This document shows, piece after piece, positions 15,576 through 24,751 of a DNA stretch of 64,000 nucleotides (its first letter is position 1; every line of letters starts with the position of its first letter). The stretch is from NCBI GenBank assembly GCA_944324915.1, contig CALUYD010000002.1:1-64000 (forward strand), in the 5' to 3' direction. This stretch comes from Candidatus Gastranaerophilales bacterium (GTDB taxonomy: Bacteria; Cyanobacteriota; Vampirovibrionia; Gastranaerophilales; Gastranaerophilaceae). The notes under the pieces were generated by a model that had not been told where the DNA came from, ran no database searches, and worked only from the letters and a program-made list of their open reading frames with translations. The position numbers and the translations under genes were made by a program.

Positions 15576-17153
15576 ATGGCAAAAGTTTTAATCACGGATA
15601 AAATCAATGATTTAGCCGTTAAAATTGTGCAACGTGTCGCACAGGTTGATAATCTTCCCACTATGGATGAAGATAAATTATGTGAAATAATTGGCGAATA
15701 TGACGCTCTTTTGGTACGCTCGCAAACAAAAGTTACTTCAAAAATTATAGAAGCAGGAAAAAATCTTAAAATAATAGGTAGAGCCGGCGTTGGCGTTGAT
15801 AATATTGATGTTAATTCAGCAACTCAAAAAGGTATAATTGTTGTAAATTCGCCTGACGGAAATACACATGCTGCAGCAGAACATACCATTGCTATGATGA
15901 TGGCAATGTCAAGAAATATACCTTGTGCTGATGCTTCAGTTAAACAAGGACTTTGGGAACGCTCTAAATTTACAGGCGTTGAAGTATATAATAAAACCCT
16001 TGGTGTAATTGGGCTTGGAAAAATCGGAGCTCATGTAGCTAATGTTGCTATGGCATTAGGTATGAATGTTGTTGTATATGACCCTTATGCAAATAAAGAA
16101 GTTGTTGAAAAAATGGGTGCAAAATATATTGAGCATCTTGATGACTTTTGGGGATTGTTTGATTATTTAACAATCCACACTCCAAAAACAAAAGAAACAA
16201 CAGGTCTGATTAATACTAATACTTTAAATCGTATGAAAAAAGGTGTTAGAATTATTAACTGTGCTCGTGGTGGAATTATTGACGAATGCGCTCTTGCGCA
16301 AGCTGTTGAATCGGGTCAAGTAGCACAATGTGCCATTGATGTTTATGAAGATGAGAAAAATATTGATAAATCTCCACTATTAAAACTTGGAAAATCAGCA
16401 ATTTTAACTCCTCATTTAGGAGCAAGCACTGATGAAGCACAAATTAATGTTGCGCTTGATGTTGCAAATCAAGTTGTTGAAGTATTATCAGGAAGAAATG
16501 CAACAAGCGCTATTAATATTCCTGCACTGAAACCTCAAAAATTAGAAGCTGTTAAAGAATATATGGAACTTGCTGAAAATATTGCAAAAATGGCTTCTCA
16601 ATTATCAAAAGGAGCAATAAAAGAACTTGATGTTTCTGTTGGAGGTAAATTATCAACTTTGGATGTTTCACCATTAGAAATAGCTATATTAAAAGGAATT
16701 TTAAGCGCAAATATCGATGGTGTTAATTATGTTAATGCGCCTGTTATTGCAAAACAAAGAGGAATTGATGTTAAAACTACAAAAACAAATGAAGTTAATG
16801 ACACAATTTGCGTAAAAATTAAAACTTCAGATAATGAAACAACAGTAAAAGGTGCGCTTATTGCCAAAGGAATTAGAAGAATTACTCAAATAAATAATTA
16901 TTTTGCAAGTATTGAGCCTAAAGAACACATGTTGATTGTTCCTCATATTAATAAACCTAATATGGTAGCGCAGGTTGCAAGCGTTTTAGGTAAGGATATG
17001 GTTAATATTTCAGGTATGCAAGTAGCTCAAAGTGCTGATAATTGCGAAAAATCAATTATGATTATAAGTACAGATTCAATAGTTGAGAAAGAAACACTTG
17101 ATAAAATAGCTCAAATTGACGGTATAGATGAATCTAAGTTTATAAGTTTATAA
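15576..17153 (+). CDS. serA: D-3-phosphoglycerate dehydrogenase
   Basis: 525 aa, the long type with ASB and ACT domains. It oxidises 3-phosphoglycerate in the first step of serine synthesis. Residues 1-300 hold the catalytic and NAD domains: LLVRSQTKV, GRAGVGVDNIDV, GLGKIGAHVA (Rossmann) and INCARGGIIDE, with the catalytic His in TPHLGAST. Then comes the ASB insert. The C-terminal ACT domain (MLIVPHINKPNMVAQVASVLG...MIISTDS) allows feedback by serine. AAGGAG stands before the ATG. An intrinsic terminator follows. Confidence 0.95.
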   Translation: MAKVLITDKINDLAVKIVQRVAQVDNLPTMDEDKLCEIIGEYDALLVRSQTKVTSKIIEAGKNLKIIGRAGVGVDNIDVNSATQKGIIVVNSPDGNTHAAAEHTIAMMMAMSRNIPCADASVKQGLWERSKFTGVEVYNKTLGVIGLGKIGAHVANVAMALGMNVVVYDPYANKEVVEKMGAKYIEHLDDFWGLFDYLTIHTPKTKETTGLINTNTLNRMKKGVRIINCARGGIIDECALAQAVESGQVAQCAIDVYEDEKNIDKSPLLKLGKSAILTPHLGASTDEAQINVALDVANQVVEVLSGRNATSAINIPALKPQKLEAVKEYMELAENIAKMASQLSKGAIKELDVSVGGKLSTLDVSPLEIAILKGILSANIDGVNYVNAPVIAKQRGIDVKTTKTNEVNDTICVKIKTSDNETTVKGALIAKGIRRITQINNYFASIEPKEHMLIVPHINKPNMVAQVASVLGKDMVNISGMQVAQSADNCEKSIMIISTDSIVEKETLDKIAQIDGIDESKFISL

Positions 17154-17167
17154 TTAGAATTTGTATT

Positions 17168-17199
17168 AAAAAAGCCTCTTAAAATAAGAGGCTTTTTTG
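17168..17199 (+). terminator. Intrinsic terminator after serA
   Basis: GCCTCTT (17174-17180) pairs with AAGAGGC (17186-17192) around AAAAT, followed by six T residues and preceded by A's. Confidence 0.88.
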
Positions 17200-17258
17200 T
17201 TTGTCGTCCATTTAGGCTAATTCTTTATTGTAAATGGTTTAAAATTTCTTTTTTCATA

Positions 17259-17264
17259 TAAAAT
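17259..17264 (+). promoter_or_regulatory. -10 element for leaderless mlaE
   Basis: TAAAAT ends 6 nt before the mlaE ATG at 17271, so the expected transcript begins at the start codon. The preceding 40 nt have no Shine-Dalgarno and no clear -35. Confidence 0.45.
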
Positions 17265-17270
17265 AATAAT

Positions 17271-18068
17271 ATGTTCGAACTAAATAAAACACTCACTTGG
17301 CAGGGCTTTTTATTGCTTTGGAGTCAAATAAGGGAGTTTTTGAGCACCTTGGGCAACATTGGGTGTGATTTTTCGAGTGTTTTAGTCCACATTTTGAAGT
17401 TAAAAATTAACTTTAGAGAAGTTATTGAGCAATCAAAAAGATTTGCTTTTGATAGTTTGCCCATAAGTTTAACTATTGTTGGAATGACTGCTTCAATTAT
17501 TGCAATGCAATTAGCGCCTGAGCTTGCAAAGCAAGGTGGCGCAGATTATACAGGCATGTTATCTGCTCTTGTTATGGTTAGAGAGCTTGCTGTTGTAATG
17601 AGTGGTTTTGCAATTATTTCAATGGTGGGTTCATCCTTTGCTTCAGAAATTGCTTCAATGTCTGTAACAGAACAAATTAATGCCATGAGGGTATTAAAAG
17701 TTGATCCTGTTGCATATCTTATTGTTCCAAGGTTTTTAGCAGGCGTTATTTTTATGCCTGTGGTATTTATTTTATCTGCATTTTTTGGCTTAGTTTGCGC
17801 AGGACTTGTTTCTCACACTTGTGCAGATTTGAGTTTATTGAACTATGTAACTTCTATGTGGCATGGGTTGTATGTAAGAGATATTTTTATTGCTATGCTT
17901 AAAAGTTCATTTTTCGGTGGAACAATAGCGCTTATAAGTTGTTCATGCGGATATGCCACAAGAGGCGGTGCTAAAGAGGTCGGTTTAGCTACTACAAAAG
18001 CGGTTGTGTGGTCATTTTTGGCTATTGCAATGTGGGATTTTATTTTTGCTGCTGTCTTTTATCTGTAA
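17271..18068 (+). CDS. mlaE: MCE-system permease, MlaE/YrbE family
   Basis: 265 aa with about five membrane segments, the inner-membrane permease of an ATP-driven phospholipid transporter. Signatures are MLSALVMVRELAVVMSGFAIISMVGSSFASEIASM and INAMRVLKVDPVAYLIVPRF (the coupling helix), plus GGTIALISCSCGY near the end. It is followed at 8 nt by the ATPase and then by the MCE protein, the standard MlaE-F-D set that moves lipids between inner and outer membranes. TGD1-type cyanobacterial and plastid homologues share this organisation. The direction of transport is not decided by sequence. Confidence 0.92.
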   Translation: MFELNKTLTWQGFLLLWSQIREFLSTLGNIGCDFSSVLVHILKLKINFREVIEQSKRFAFDSLPISLTIVGMTASIIAMQLAPELAKQGGADYTGMLSALVMVRELAVVMSGFAIISMVGSSFASEIASMSVTEQINAMRVLKVDPVAYLIVPRFLAGVIFMPVVFILSAFFGLVCAGLVSHTCADLSLLNYVTSMWHGLYVRDIFIAMLKSSFFGGTIALISCSCGYATRGGAKEVGLATTKAVVWSFLAIAMWDFIFAAVFYL

Positions 18069-18076
18069 GGTAGGTT

Positions 18077-18802
18077 ATGTCATTAGAAATTAAAAATTTA
18101 GTTAAAACTTTTGATAATAAAAAAATATTAAATGACATTTCTTTTAAAGTTGAAAACGGTCAAACGCTCGGAGTTATCGGCTTTTCAGGAAGCGGAAAAT
18201 CAACCTTATTAAAAATTATAGCAGGAATTTTATACGAAGATTCAGGTGAGATAATTTATCCAAAAAATTCAGAAATTGCTATGGCGTTTCAATATAGCGC
18301 TTTATTCGATTTTTTAAATGTTTATGATAATATCGCTTTTCCTTTGGTTGAGCGAAAAGAGTTTCGAGGAAAATATACCCAAGATGAAATTTCTCAAATA
18401 GTTTCAGAAAAACTTAAAATGGTTGGTTTAGAAGGAATTGAGGAAAAATATCCTTCTGAATTATCAGGCGGTATGCAAAAAAGGGTAGGTTTTGCTCGTG
18501 CTATTGTAACTAATCCTAATATAATTTTATATGATGAACCGACAGCAGGACTTGATCCTGTTACATCAACTATGATTGAAGATTATATTGTTCATCTTAA
18601 AAAAGAATTAAATGCGTCATGCATTGTTGTAACTCATCAATTATCAACAATTAAGCGTGCTGTTGATAATGTTATTATGCTATATCAAGGAAACATCGTG
18701 TTTTCAGGCTCTGTTCAAGAGCTTTTATACGGAAATAATCCTTATGCAAATCAATTTGTTTCCGCTTCGATACACGGACCTATGAATATAGCAACAAGAT
18801 AG
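18077..18802 (+). CDS. mlaF: MCE-system ATP-binding protein
   Basis: 241-aa ABC ATPase: Walker A GFSGSGKST, Q-loop MAFQYSALFDFLNVYDN, signature LSGGMQKR, Walker B IILYDEPTAGLDP, switch VTHQL. The QYSALFD and SGGMQKRVGFARA forms are those of MlaF/Mkl proteins. It energises the MlaE permease. TAAGGTAGG precedes the ATG. Confidence 0.94.
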   Translation: MSLEIKNLVKTFDNKKILNDISFKVENGQTLGVIGFSGSGKSTLLKIIAGILYEDSGEIIYPKNSEIAMAFQYSALFDFLNVYDNIAFPLVERKEFRGKYTQDEISQIVSEKLKMVGLEGIEEKYPSELSGGMQKRVGFARAIVTNPNIILYDEPTAGLDPVTSTMIEDYIVHLKKELNASCIVVTHQLSTIKRAVDNVIMLYQGNIVFSGSVQELLYGNNPYANQFVSASIHGPMNIATR

Positions 18803-18823
18803 CTTTAAAATAGAGGAAATGAA

Positions 18824-20188
18824 ATGAATAAAAAGAAAAAATATGCTTCATCATTAAAAGTCGGGATTTTAACCCTTAGTGCAATATCAATTTTGATTTT
18901 TACCGTGCTTTGGATTAAAGGAAGAAGTTTATCAGGCGGAGAGCGCATTGATTTAGCGTTTAAAGATGTTAACGGTATGCGCCCCGGGTCTGCTGTTCAA
19001 ATGATGGGTTTAAGAATAGGGCAAGTTGAAGAAATTACTCCTGTAATACAAGGTGAAGATAGCTATGTAAAACTTCGTTTTGTAATAACAGAAAAAGGAG
19101 TAAAAATCCCTTATGCTTCATTGATTTCCATTCAGCAATCAGGAATTATCGGAGAACAATTTTTAGAAGTTACTCCTCCTAAAAATGAATTTATTTTTAG
19201 TGAAACAAACCGTCCGATAACTTCAATTCAAAAAGACGCACCAATTTATATGACTTTATCTGACGGAGAAAAAGAAATAGGCAAGGTTGTAGAAGCTCAA
19301 GTGGTTAGAAAATCTCAAATTCCTTTTGAATTCAGACAAAAAATATCAACAAAAAATGTTTTAAAATTAACATATTTTATTGATTTACCGGGGCTAATTT
19401 TAGATAGAAATTCAATCGGTATGAAAATTAAAAATAATAAGATTATTTTCTACTTGTTAGATGGAGAAATTTTACAAACTCCAAAAGAAGATTTGAAATA
19501 TACCGTAATTGAACCTATGAGATTATCAGATTTCATGGATTTAGGCTTTAGAGCAACTCGTGCAATGCTTGAAACAAACGATAAAATAACAGAAATTTTA
19601 TCTGATGATTTTATAGGCGGAATTAAAACTTCTGTTGAAAATATTAGTATATTAACTCAAAGCGCTAATACAACATTAGATAAAGCAGCGCTATTGATTG
19701 ATTCTAGTAAAGAAGAACTTGAAGAATTGACAAATCAATCGCAAGATTTGATTAAAAACTTAAATAAATTAACTTGCAATTTAAATGAGATAGTGTCTGA
19801 TGAAACATTGAAAAATGATGTAGTATCAAGCATTAAATCAGTTGGAAGAATGTCAGAAAATATAAATAGAATTCTGGAAGATGAACAAAGTGAAGAAATA
19901 ATGAACAATATCAATGAAACAACAAGAAACTTGGCTGATATTTCATTATATATAAACGAATACACTAAAGATGAAAAATTAAAAGAAGATATTACAACGA
20001 CTGTATCTAATTTATCATCAATTACAACAAACATAGCTAAAGTTATGGATGATTATAATAAATTAGATGATGAAGATAAGTTGAAATTAAAATCTACTGT
20101 AAAAGATGTTTTAGTTATTACAAAGAATGTTAAAAAATTCTCTGAAAAGCTAAATAAGAGATTTTTACTGTTTAGATTAATGTTCTAG
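18824..20188 (+). CDS. mlaD: MCE-domain lipid-binding protein
   Basis: 454 aa. One N-terminal membrane helix (VGILTLSAISILIFTVLWI), then an MCE domain (about residues 38-115: IDLAFKDVNGMRPGSAVQMMGLRIGQVEEI...GIIGEQFLEV). The second half is a long helical region with regularly spaced asparagine and threonine (IKTSVENISILTQSANTTLDKAA), probably a coiled coil forming the periplasmic bridge, as in longer MCE proteins. Anchored in the inner membrane facing the periplasm. AGAGGAAAT lies before the ATG; the stop is 6 nt from lpxK. Confidence 0.9.
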   Translation: MNKKKKYASSLKVGILTLSAISILIFTVLWIKGRSLSGGERIDLAFKDVNGMRPGSAVQMMGLRIGQVEEITPVIQGEDSYVKLRFVITEKGVKIPYASLISIQQSGIIGEQFLEVTPPKNEFIFSETNRPITSIQKDAPIYMTLSDGEKEIGKVVEAQVVRKSQIPFEFRQKISTKNVLKLTYFIDLPGLILDRNSIGMKIKNNKIIFYLLDGEILQTPKEDLKYTVIEPMRLSDFMDLGFRATRAMLETNDKITEILSDDFIGGIKTSVENISILTQSANTTLDKAALLIDSSKEELEELTNQSQDLIKNLNKLTCNLNEIVSDETLKNDVVSSIKSVGRMSENINRILEDEQSEEIMNNINETTRNLADISLYINEYTKDEKLKEDITTTVSNLSSITTNIAKVMDDYNKLDDEDKLKLKSTVKDVLVITKNVKKFSEKLNKRFLLFRLMF

Positions 20189-20194
20189 GAATTT

Positions 20195-21241
20195 ATGGCG
20201 GAAACTTTAAAAACATATTTTCAAGAAATTCACTATTCAAGAAAAAAACCAAATTTTTGTTTGGTGATTTTCTTGAGTATTGTTGAATTTTTGTATAAGA
20301 CTGTAATTAATTTTAAAAATCTTTTATATAGAATTAATGTTTTAAAAGAGAAAAAAACAAATGTTTTTGTTATTTGTGTTGGCAACTTAACAACGGGTGG
20401 AGTAGGCAAAACCCCTATTGTTATTGATTTAGCAAATAAATTATCTAAAGAAAAAAAAGTTGCAATTATCTCAAGAGGCTATGGCGCTAAAATTTCAAAT
20501 AAAAATCCTAATGTCATTAAAGATTACAACGGTTTAAAATATGAAAATGGTCTTTTGTGTGCGGATGAGCCTTTTCAAATAGCAAAAAAAGTTAATAATA
20601 ATGTTGTTGTGATAACTTGCAAAGATAGAAAAAAAGCAATTGATTTTGCGCATATTAAATATGGAATTGATACTGTTATTTTAGATGATGGTTTTTCAAA
20701 TCGTAAAATCAAAAAAGACAAAACAATACTAGCGATTGATTCTAAAATGCGTTTTGGAAACAATCATCTTCTTCCTTTTGGACCTTTAAGAGAACCAATA
20801 TCTGAACTAAAAAGAGCAGATGAATTGATTTTGGTAAATAAAGGCGATGAAAATCTTGATGAAGCAATAACTTGGGTCAAAAAATTTAGAAAATCTGCAA
20901 AGTTATGCCAAATGAAACCTAAGAGAATATATAATCTTCAAACAGGGGCTGATGTTAAAATAAATGAAAAAACAGCTATTGCATTTTGTGCAATAGGTCA
21001 ACCAATGCAATTTTTTGATTTTGCAAAAGAATTTTATCAAGTTAAACCTTTGGTTTTTGAAGATCATCATAAATATACAAAATCTGATATTGATAGATTA
21101 ATTAAATTAGCCAAAGATAACGATTGCTCTACATTTATCACAACACAAAAAGATGAAACAAAATTAATCGAATTGATTAAAAATGTGAACGGTTATTCTT
21201 TTAATGTTTTAGAGCTTGATGTTGAAATTAAAGAAATTTAA
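20195..21241 (+). CDS. lpxK: Tetraacyldisaccharide 4'-kinase
   Basis: 348 aa. Phosphorylates the lipid A disaccharide at the 4' position at the inner membrane. The P-loop is GNLTTGGVGKTP, followed by ISRGYG, DEPFQIAKK, VILDDGFSNRKIKKD and LLPFGPLREP, all LpxK markers, and EDHHKYTKSDI near the end. The N-terminus has a hydrophobic membrane-associated helix. It is the fourth gene of the mla operon, which ties lipid A synthesis to lipid transport and shows the cell has an LPS outer membrane. Convergent with the regulator at 21244, only 2 nt apart. Confidence 0.95.
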   Translation: MAETLKTYFQEIHYSRKKPNFCLVIFLSIVEFLYKTVINFKNLLYRINVLKEKKTNVFVICVGNLTTGGVGKTPIVIDLANKLSKEKKVAIISRGYGAKISNKNPNVIKDYNGLKYENGLLCADEPFQIAKKVNNNVVVITCKDRKKAIDFAHIKYGIDTVILDDGFSNRKIKKDKTILAIDSKMRFGNNHLLPFGPLREPISELKRADELILVNKGDENLDEAITWVKKFRKSAKLCQMKPKRIYNLQTGADVKINEKTAIAFCAIGQPMQFFDFAKEFYQVKPLVFEDHHKYTKSDIDRLIKLAKDNDCSTFITTQKDETKLIELIKNVNGYSFNVLELDVEIKEI

Positions 21242-21243
21242 AT

Positions 21244-22161
21244 TTAAAAAGCAAAATTATTCATTTCAATATATTCAACTGCTTCTTCAACAGTGTTAAA
21301 TATTTGAATAGCGTCAGTTAAAAATACGTAATCAAGCGCTTTTATAACATCTTCGCAAGGCTTGATTAGTATCAAAGAACCGTCTTTTGAACTTATTGTT
21401 TTATAGCTTTCAGAGAATAAATTTGCATAAGTGTCAGAGAAAATTTTAATATGTTCCATATTAAAGATGATATTTCTCTTGCCTGTTAAAACATTAGCAT
21501 TTACTTCTTTTACAATTTTATCAACGTATTTTTCATTGTTTACTTTGTATAATGTTAGCGAGCAAATTGTATCGTTAATGTAGAATTTTGTGTATTCTTC
21601 GTTTGTTACTTTGTTTGTAGAATTAGAAATAAATTTCAAAATTTGTTCGTGCCATTGCGGTGCTTTTGGAATAAACTCATCAATTTCAAGTTTGTAGGCT
21701 TCTTGAATAATTTGAGGGTTGTCTGTTCCTGATATTGCAATTACTTTGAAGTCTTTATTTTCTTCATTTCTTATTCTGTTTGCTTCTTTAATTAATTCAA
21801 AACCGTCTTTATAATCAGGCATATATAAGTCGATTACAAGGAAATCAAAGTTTTTCTTTTTAAATTCAGCGTATGCTTCTTCTTTGTTTCTTGCAACATA
21901 TACATTCATGCCGATTTTTTCAAGCATAACGGATAATTGGAAAATTGATAATTCCGTATCATCAACAATTAAAACATTTGTAACTTCAGCAGTAAAGAAA
22001 CTCAAAGGAGCATTAAAATAATTTAATCTGCGCTCTATCGCGATTAATGCTCTTGAGATAACTTCCTGTGCATTTTCTTGTGTATCTACTGCTATTTCAA
22101 TATTTGAGAGCTTTAAAAGATTATCAAATTGCTCTTGTGTTAATTTGTATCCGTTTTCCAT
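21244..22161 (-). CDS. Response regulator with C-terminal STAS-like domain
   Basis: 305 aa from the ATG at 22161. Residues 60-175 are a receiver domain: VDD (Asp67, Asp68), phospho-acceptor Asp111 in VIDLYMPD, Ser/Thr in AISGTD and Lys166 in FIPKAP. Residues 190-305 resemble an anti-sigma-factor antagonist (STAS) domain: RNIIFNMEHIKIFSDTYANLF...GSLILIKPCEDVIKALDYVFLTDAIQIFNTVEEAVEYIE, but the phosphorylated serine position is not obvious. The first 55 residues are helical and unassigned. It has no DNA-binding domain, so it likely signals by protein contact, perhaps to a sigma-control pathway. No ribosome binding site is present. Confidence 0.78.
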   Translation of the reverse strand: MENGYKLTQEQFDNLLKLSNIEIAVDTQENAQEVISRALIAIERRLNYFNAPLSFFTAEVTNVLIVDDTELSIFQLSVMLEKIGMNVYVARNKEEAYAEFKKKNFDFLVIDLYMPDYKDGFELIKEANRIRNEENKDFKVIAISGTDNPQIIQEAYKLEIDEFIPKAPQWHEQILKFISNSTNKVTNEEYTKFYINDTICSLTLYKVNNEKYVDKIVKEVNANVLTGKRNIIFNMEHIKIFSDTYANLFSESYKTISSKDGSLILIKPCEDVIKALDYVFLTDAIQIFNTVEEAVEYIEMNNFAF

Positions 22162-22167
22162 ATTTGA

Positions 22168-22173
22168 ATTATA
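22168..22173 (-). promoter_or_regulatory. -10 element for leaderless regulator gene
   Basis: TATAAT on the minus strand (22173-22168) leaves 6 nt before the ATG at 22161, so the mRNA should begin at the start codon. No -35 is convincing and there is no Shine-Dalgarno. Confidence 0.5.
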
Positions 22174-22253
22174 CAATTAAACCTATAAAAATGCTATAAA
22201 CAAATTTTTATAATATAATAAAATCAATAAAAAAGATGATATAAGGAGATTTT

Positions 22254-23756
22254 ATGGATAACAAAATTAATACTAAGGCTTTCGGTAAAAACGACATTAG
22301 AGGCATTTTTCCAAGTGAAGTTAATTCTGAAATCTTCTTTTGTGCAGCTAAAGGTTATGTTGCATTTGCTCTTGATGAACTTAAAAAAATGGGGCAAGAA
22401 AAACAAGCTCGTGATTTATTGTTCAGTGTTTGTATGGATGCAAGAGTTCATTCTCCGGAATTAAAAAGAGCGGTTATCCAAGGGGTTATTTCAATGGGGG
22501 CAAATGTTTTAGATTTAGGTTTAGCGCCTACTCCTTTGGGATATTTTAGTGAATTTGCAAAGATTGATTCTGATATTACAGAAGATAAAAAAGTCATGGG
22601 TGCATTGATTATTACTGCTTCTCACAATCCAAGCGAATATAACGGTTTAAAAATGACATTTAATAAAAAAAGTTTAAGCGAAGAACAAATTAAAGAAGTA
22701 AAAAGATTAACAATAGAACTTCAAGAAAAAAGTACAGGATATAGACAAATAATTAACGGTTTTTGTCATGAATATGATATTATCTCAAATTATCAACAAA
22801 AAATATCAGATATGTTTGGAAAAATAGGTAAAGGTATTAAAATTGTTGTAGATAGTGCAAATGCAACAGGAGGGCTTGTTGCTCCTCAACTATATCGTGA
22901 TTTAGGTTGCGAAGTTGTTGAATTATATTCTGAACCCGACGGAAGTTTTCCAAATCATCATCCAAACCCTTCAGATATTAAGACTTTGGATGATATTAGA
23001 AAAAAAGTTCAAGAAGTTAATGCCGATTTTGGTATAGCTTTTGACGGTGATTCAGATAGAATAGGTGCAATAGGATCAAATGGGGAAATAATTTCAGGTG
23101 ATAAATTATTATTAATTTATGCTCAAGATTTAATTGAAACATTGAAAATACATGGCGAAAAACCTATTGTAGTATCTGAAGTTAAATGTTCTCAAGTTTT
23201 ATACGATGAAATTGAGCGCCTAGGCGGTGTTGCGGTTATGACAAAAACAGGTCATGGCTATATAAAATCAAAAATGAGAGAAAAAAGCGCACTTTTAGCA
23301 GGTGAAATGTCTGGTCATACATTTTTTAAAGATAGATATTATGGCTATGATGATGCAATTTATGCCGGATGCAGGTTAATTGAAATTGTTGCAAAAAATA
23401 AGTTGAAAAATCCTAATTTTAAATTAATTGATTTATTAGATGCATTTAATAAAGTTCATTTATCTGACGAAGTAAGATTAAAATGTCCTAATGAATATAA
23501 AAAAGACGTTTTAGCAAAACTTGAAAAAATGGTAAATGAAGACTTATTTAATTCAAAAATTAAAGAAATAATTACAATTGACGGTTTGAGAATTATTTTT
23601 GAAGACGGTTTTGCTCTTATTCGCCAAAGTAATACAGAACCTGTATTCACTTTAAGATTTGAAGCTAAAACAAAGGAAAAATGTGAAAATTACAAGGAAA
23701 CATTGGTTAATTTAACTTGTTCTTTAGTAGAAGAATTTATGGCTCAAAAGGTATAA
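22254..23756 (+). CDS. Phosphomannomutase/phosphoglucomutase
   Basis: 500-aa alpha-D-phosphohexomutase. DIRGIFP at the N-terminus, the phosphoserine loop ITASHNPSEYNGLK, the metal loop FDGDSDRIGAIG, the sugar-binding GEMSGH and the phosphate-binding RQSNTEPVFTLRFEA are all present in order. It interconverts hexose 1- and 6-phosphates, feeding nucleotide sugars for LPS and the polysaccharide locus. ManB/AlgC-type and glucose-specific activity cannot be separated here. AAGGAG stands 5 nt before the ATG. Confidence 0.9.
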   Translation: MDNKINTKAFGKNDIRGIFPSEVNSEIFFCAAKGYVAFALDELKKMGQEKQARDLLFSVCMDARVHSPELKRAVIQGVISMGANVLDLGLAPTPLGYFSEFAKIDSDITEDKKVMGALIITASHNPSEYNGLKMTFNKKSLSEEQIKEVKRLTIELQEKSTGYRQIINGFCHEYDIISNYQQKISDMFGKIGKGIKIVVDSANATGGLVAPQLYRDLGCEVVELYSEPDGSFPNHHPNPSDIKTLDDIRKKVQEVNADFGIAFDGDSDRIGAIGSNGEIISGDKLLLIYAQDLIETLKIHGEKPIVVSEVKCSQVLYDEIERLGGVAVMTKTGHGYIKSKMREKSALLAGEMSGHTFFKDRYYGYDDAIYAGCRLIEIVAKNKLKNPNFKLIDLLDAFNKVHLSDEVRLKCPNEYKKDVLAKLEKMVNEDLFNSKIKEIITIDGLRIIFEDGFALIRQSNTEPVFTLRFEAKTKEKCENYKETLVNLTCSLVEEFMAQKV

Positions 23757-23797
23757 GTGTAATAATACAAAGCTCTAAGAAAAAAATATTAAAGTGC

Positions 23798-23806
23798 TGA
23801 TATAAT
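23798..23806 (+). promoter_or_regulatory. Extended -10, leaderless transcript
   Basis: TGATATAAT is a perfect extended -10 (TATAAT 23801-23806), 7 nt before the ATG at 23814. There is no Shine-Dalgarno. Confidence 0.6.
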
Positions 23807-23813
23807 ATTTATT

Positions 23814-24671
23814 ATGAAAATATCAAAAAATAGCATTAAAATTTTAATAATATCATTGTTTTTGAATATGGGTTTGTGTTCATTTGCAAATAATGCCATT
23901 GACTCTCAAATTTCAAAAATGGAACAATCAATCTGGGGCTTTGAATATACTCAAGACGACACTCAAAAAAGATTATCCAGAATTGAAAATAACGTTTTTG
24001 GCTCAATAAATTCAAAAGCTAATGTTGAAGATAGAATTAAAAAATTAAATACAGCGCTTGGTTTAGAATCTTTTGAAGAAAGTCAAAAACAAGCCTATGA
24101 AATCGAACAAGCGGAAGTTGCGGGAATTAACTATCCTCAAATTGATACGCTTGAATATCAAATGTTTTTAACGACTTATGAAAAAGAAAACATCTATAAA
24201 AGACTAGATAGACTAGAAAAGAAAATCTTTGGTTCAGCTCAAGAAGGCGATTTGGCTTCCAGGACCGATAGATTAAAGGCATATATCAGAAAAGATACGG
24301 TTGCGCAAAATCCAAATTATCATATTGAACAGCCATATAGGCAAACTGATGATATTTCAAAATATATGGGCTCTCAAAATAAATATGAAAATTCAGATAT
24401 TTTCATTCAATTAGCAGGTCTTGAAACAACTTTATTTTCAAAGACATATTCTCAAGATCCTGTTGGTTTAAGATTAAATCGCTTGGAGCGAAAAATATTT
24501 CAACGTGATTTTTCATCAGATGATGATTATTTGAGGCTTCAAAGGCTTCAGGCCGCCGCAAGTGCTCAGCAAACAGCAAAGATATATGAAGCAAATAAAA
24601 TTCAAAAATTAACATCAACAGGTTTGCAGATAGGTTCAATTTTATTGATGATTTTAGCATTAATTTTATAG
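23814..24671 (+). CDS. Exported repeat protein, 285 aa, unknown function
   Basis: An N-terminal signal segment (ILIISLFLNMGLCSFA) and a C-terminal hydrophobic helix (LQIGSILLMILALIL) frame four imperfect repeats of about 40 residues. Each has the plan aromatic-x-x-Y...D...RL-x-R(L/I)E-x-x-(I/V)FG. Examples are SIWGFEYTQDDTQKRLSRIENNVFGS, YEKENIYKRLDRLEKKIFGS and FSKTYSQDPVGLRLNRLERKIFQ. The repeat resembles exported helical repeats seen in cyanobacteria-related proteins, but I cannot name a family. The stop codon lies in the stem of a terminator. It is a single-gene unit. Confidence 0.7.
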   Translation: MKISKNSIKILIISLFLNMGLCSFANNAIDSQISKMEQSIWGFEYTQDDTQKRLSRIENNVFGSINSKANVEDRIKKLNTALGLESFEESQKQAYEIEQAEVAGINYPQIDTLEYQMFLTTYEKENIYKRLDRLEKKIFGSAQEGDLASRTDRLKAYIRKDTVAQNPNYHIEQPYRQTDDISKYMGSQNKYENSDIFIQLAGLETTLFSKTYSQDPVGLRLNRLERKIFQRDFSSDDDYLRLQRLQAAASAQQTAKIYEANKIQKLTSTGLQIGSILLMILALIL

Positions 24672-24695
24672 CTCGATAATAATCGAGCTATTTTT
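24669..24695 (+). terminator. Intrinsic terminator
   Basis: TAGCTCGAT (24669-24677) pairs with ATCGAGCTA (24682-24690) around AATA, followed by five T residues. The TAG stop of the upstream gene is part of the stem. Confidence 0.88.
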
Positions 24696-24751
24696 GTGCT
24701 TTTATTTCTAGTCTATTAAAATCAATAGAAGTATATGAGAAATTAAAAAAT

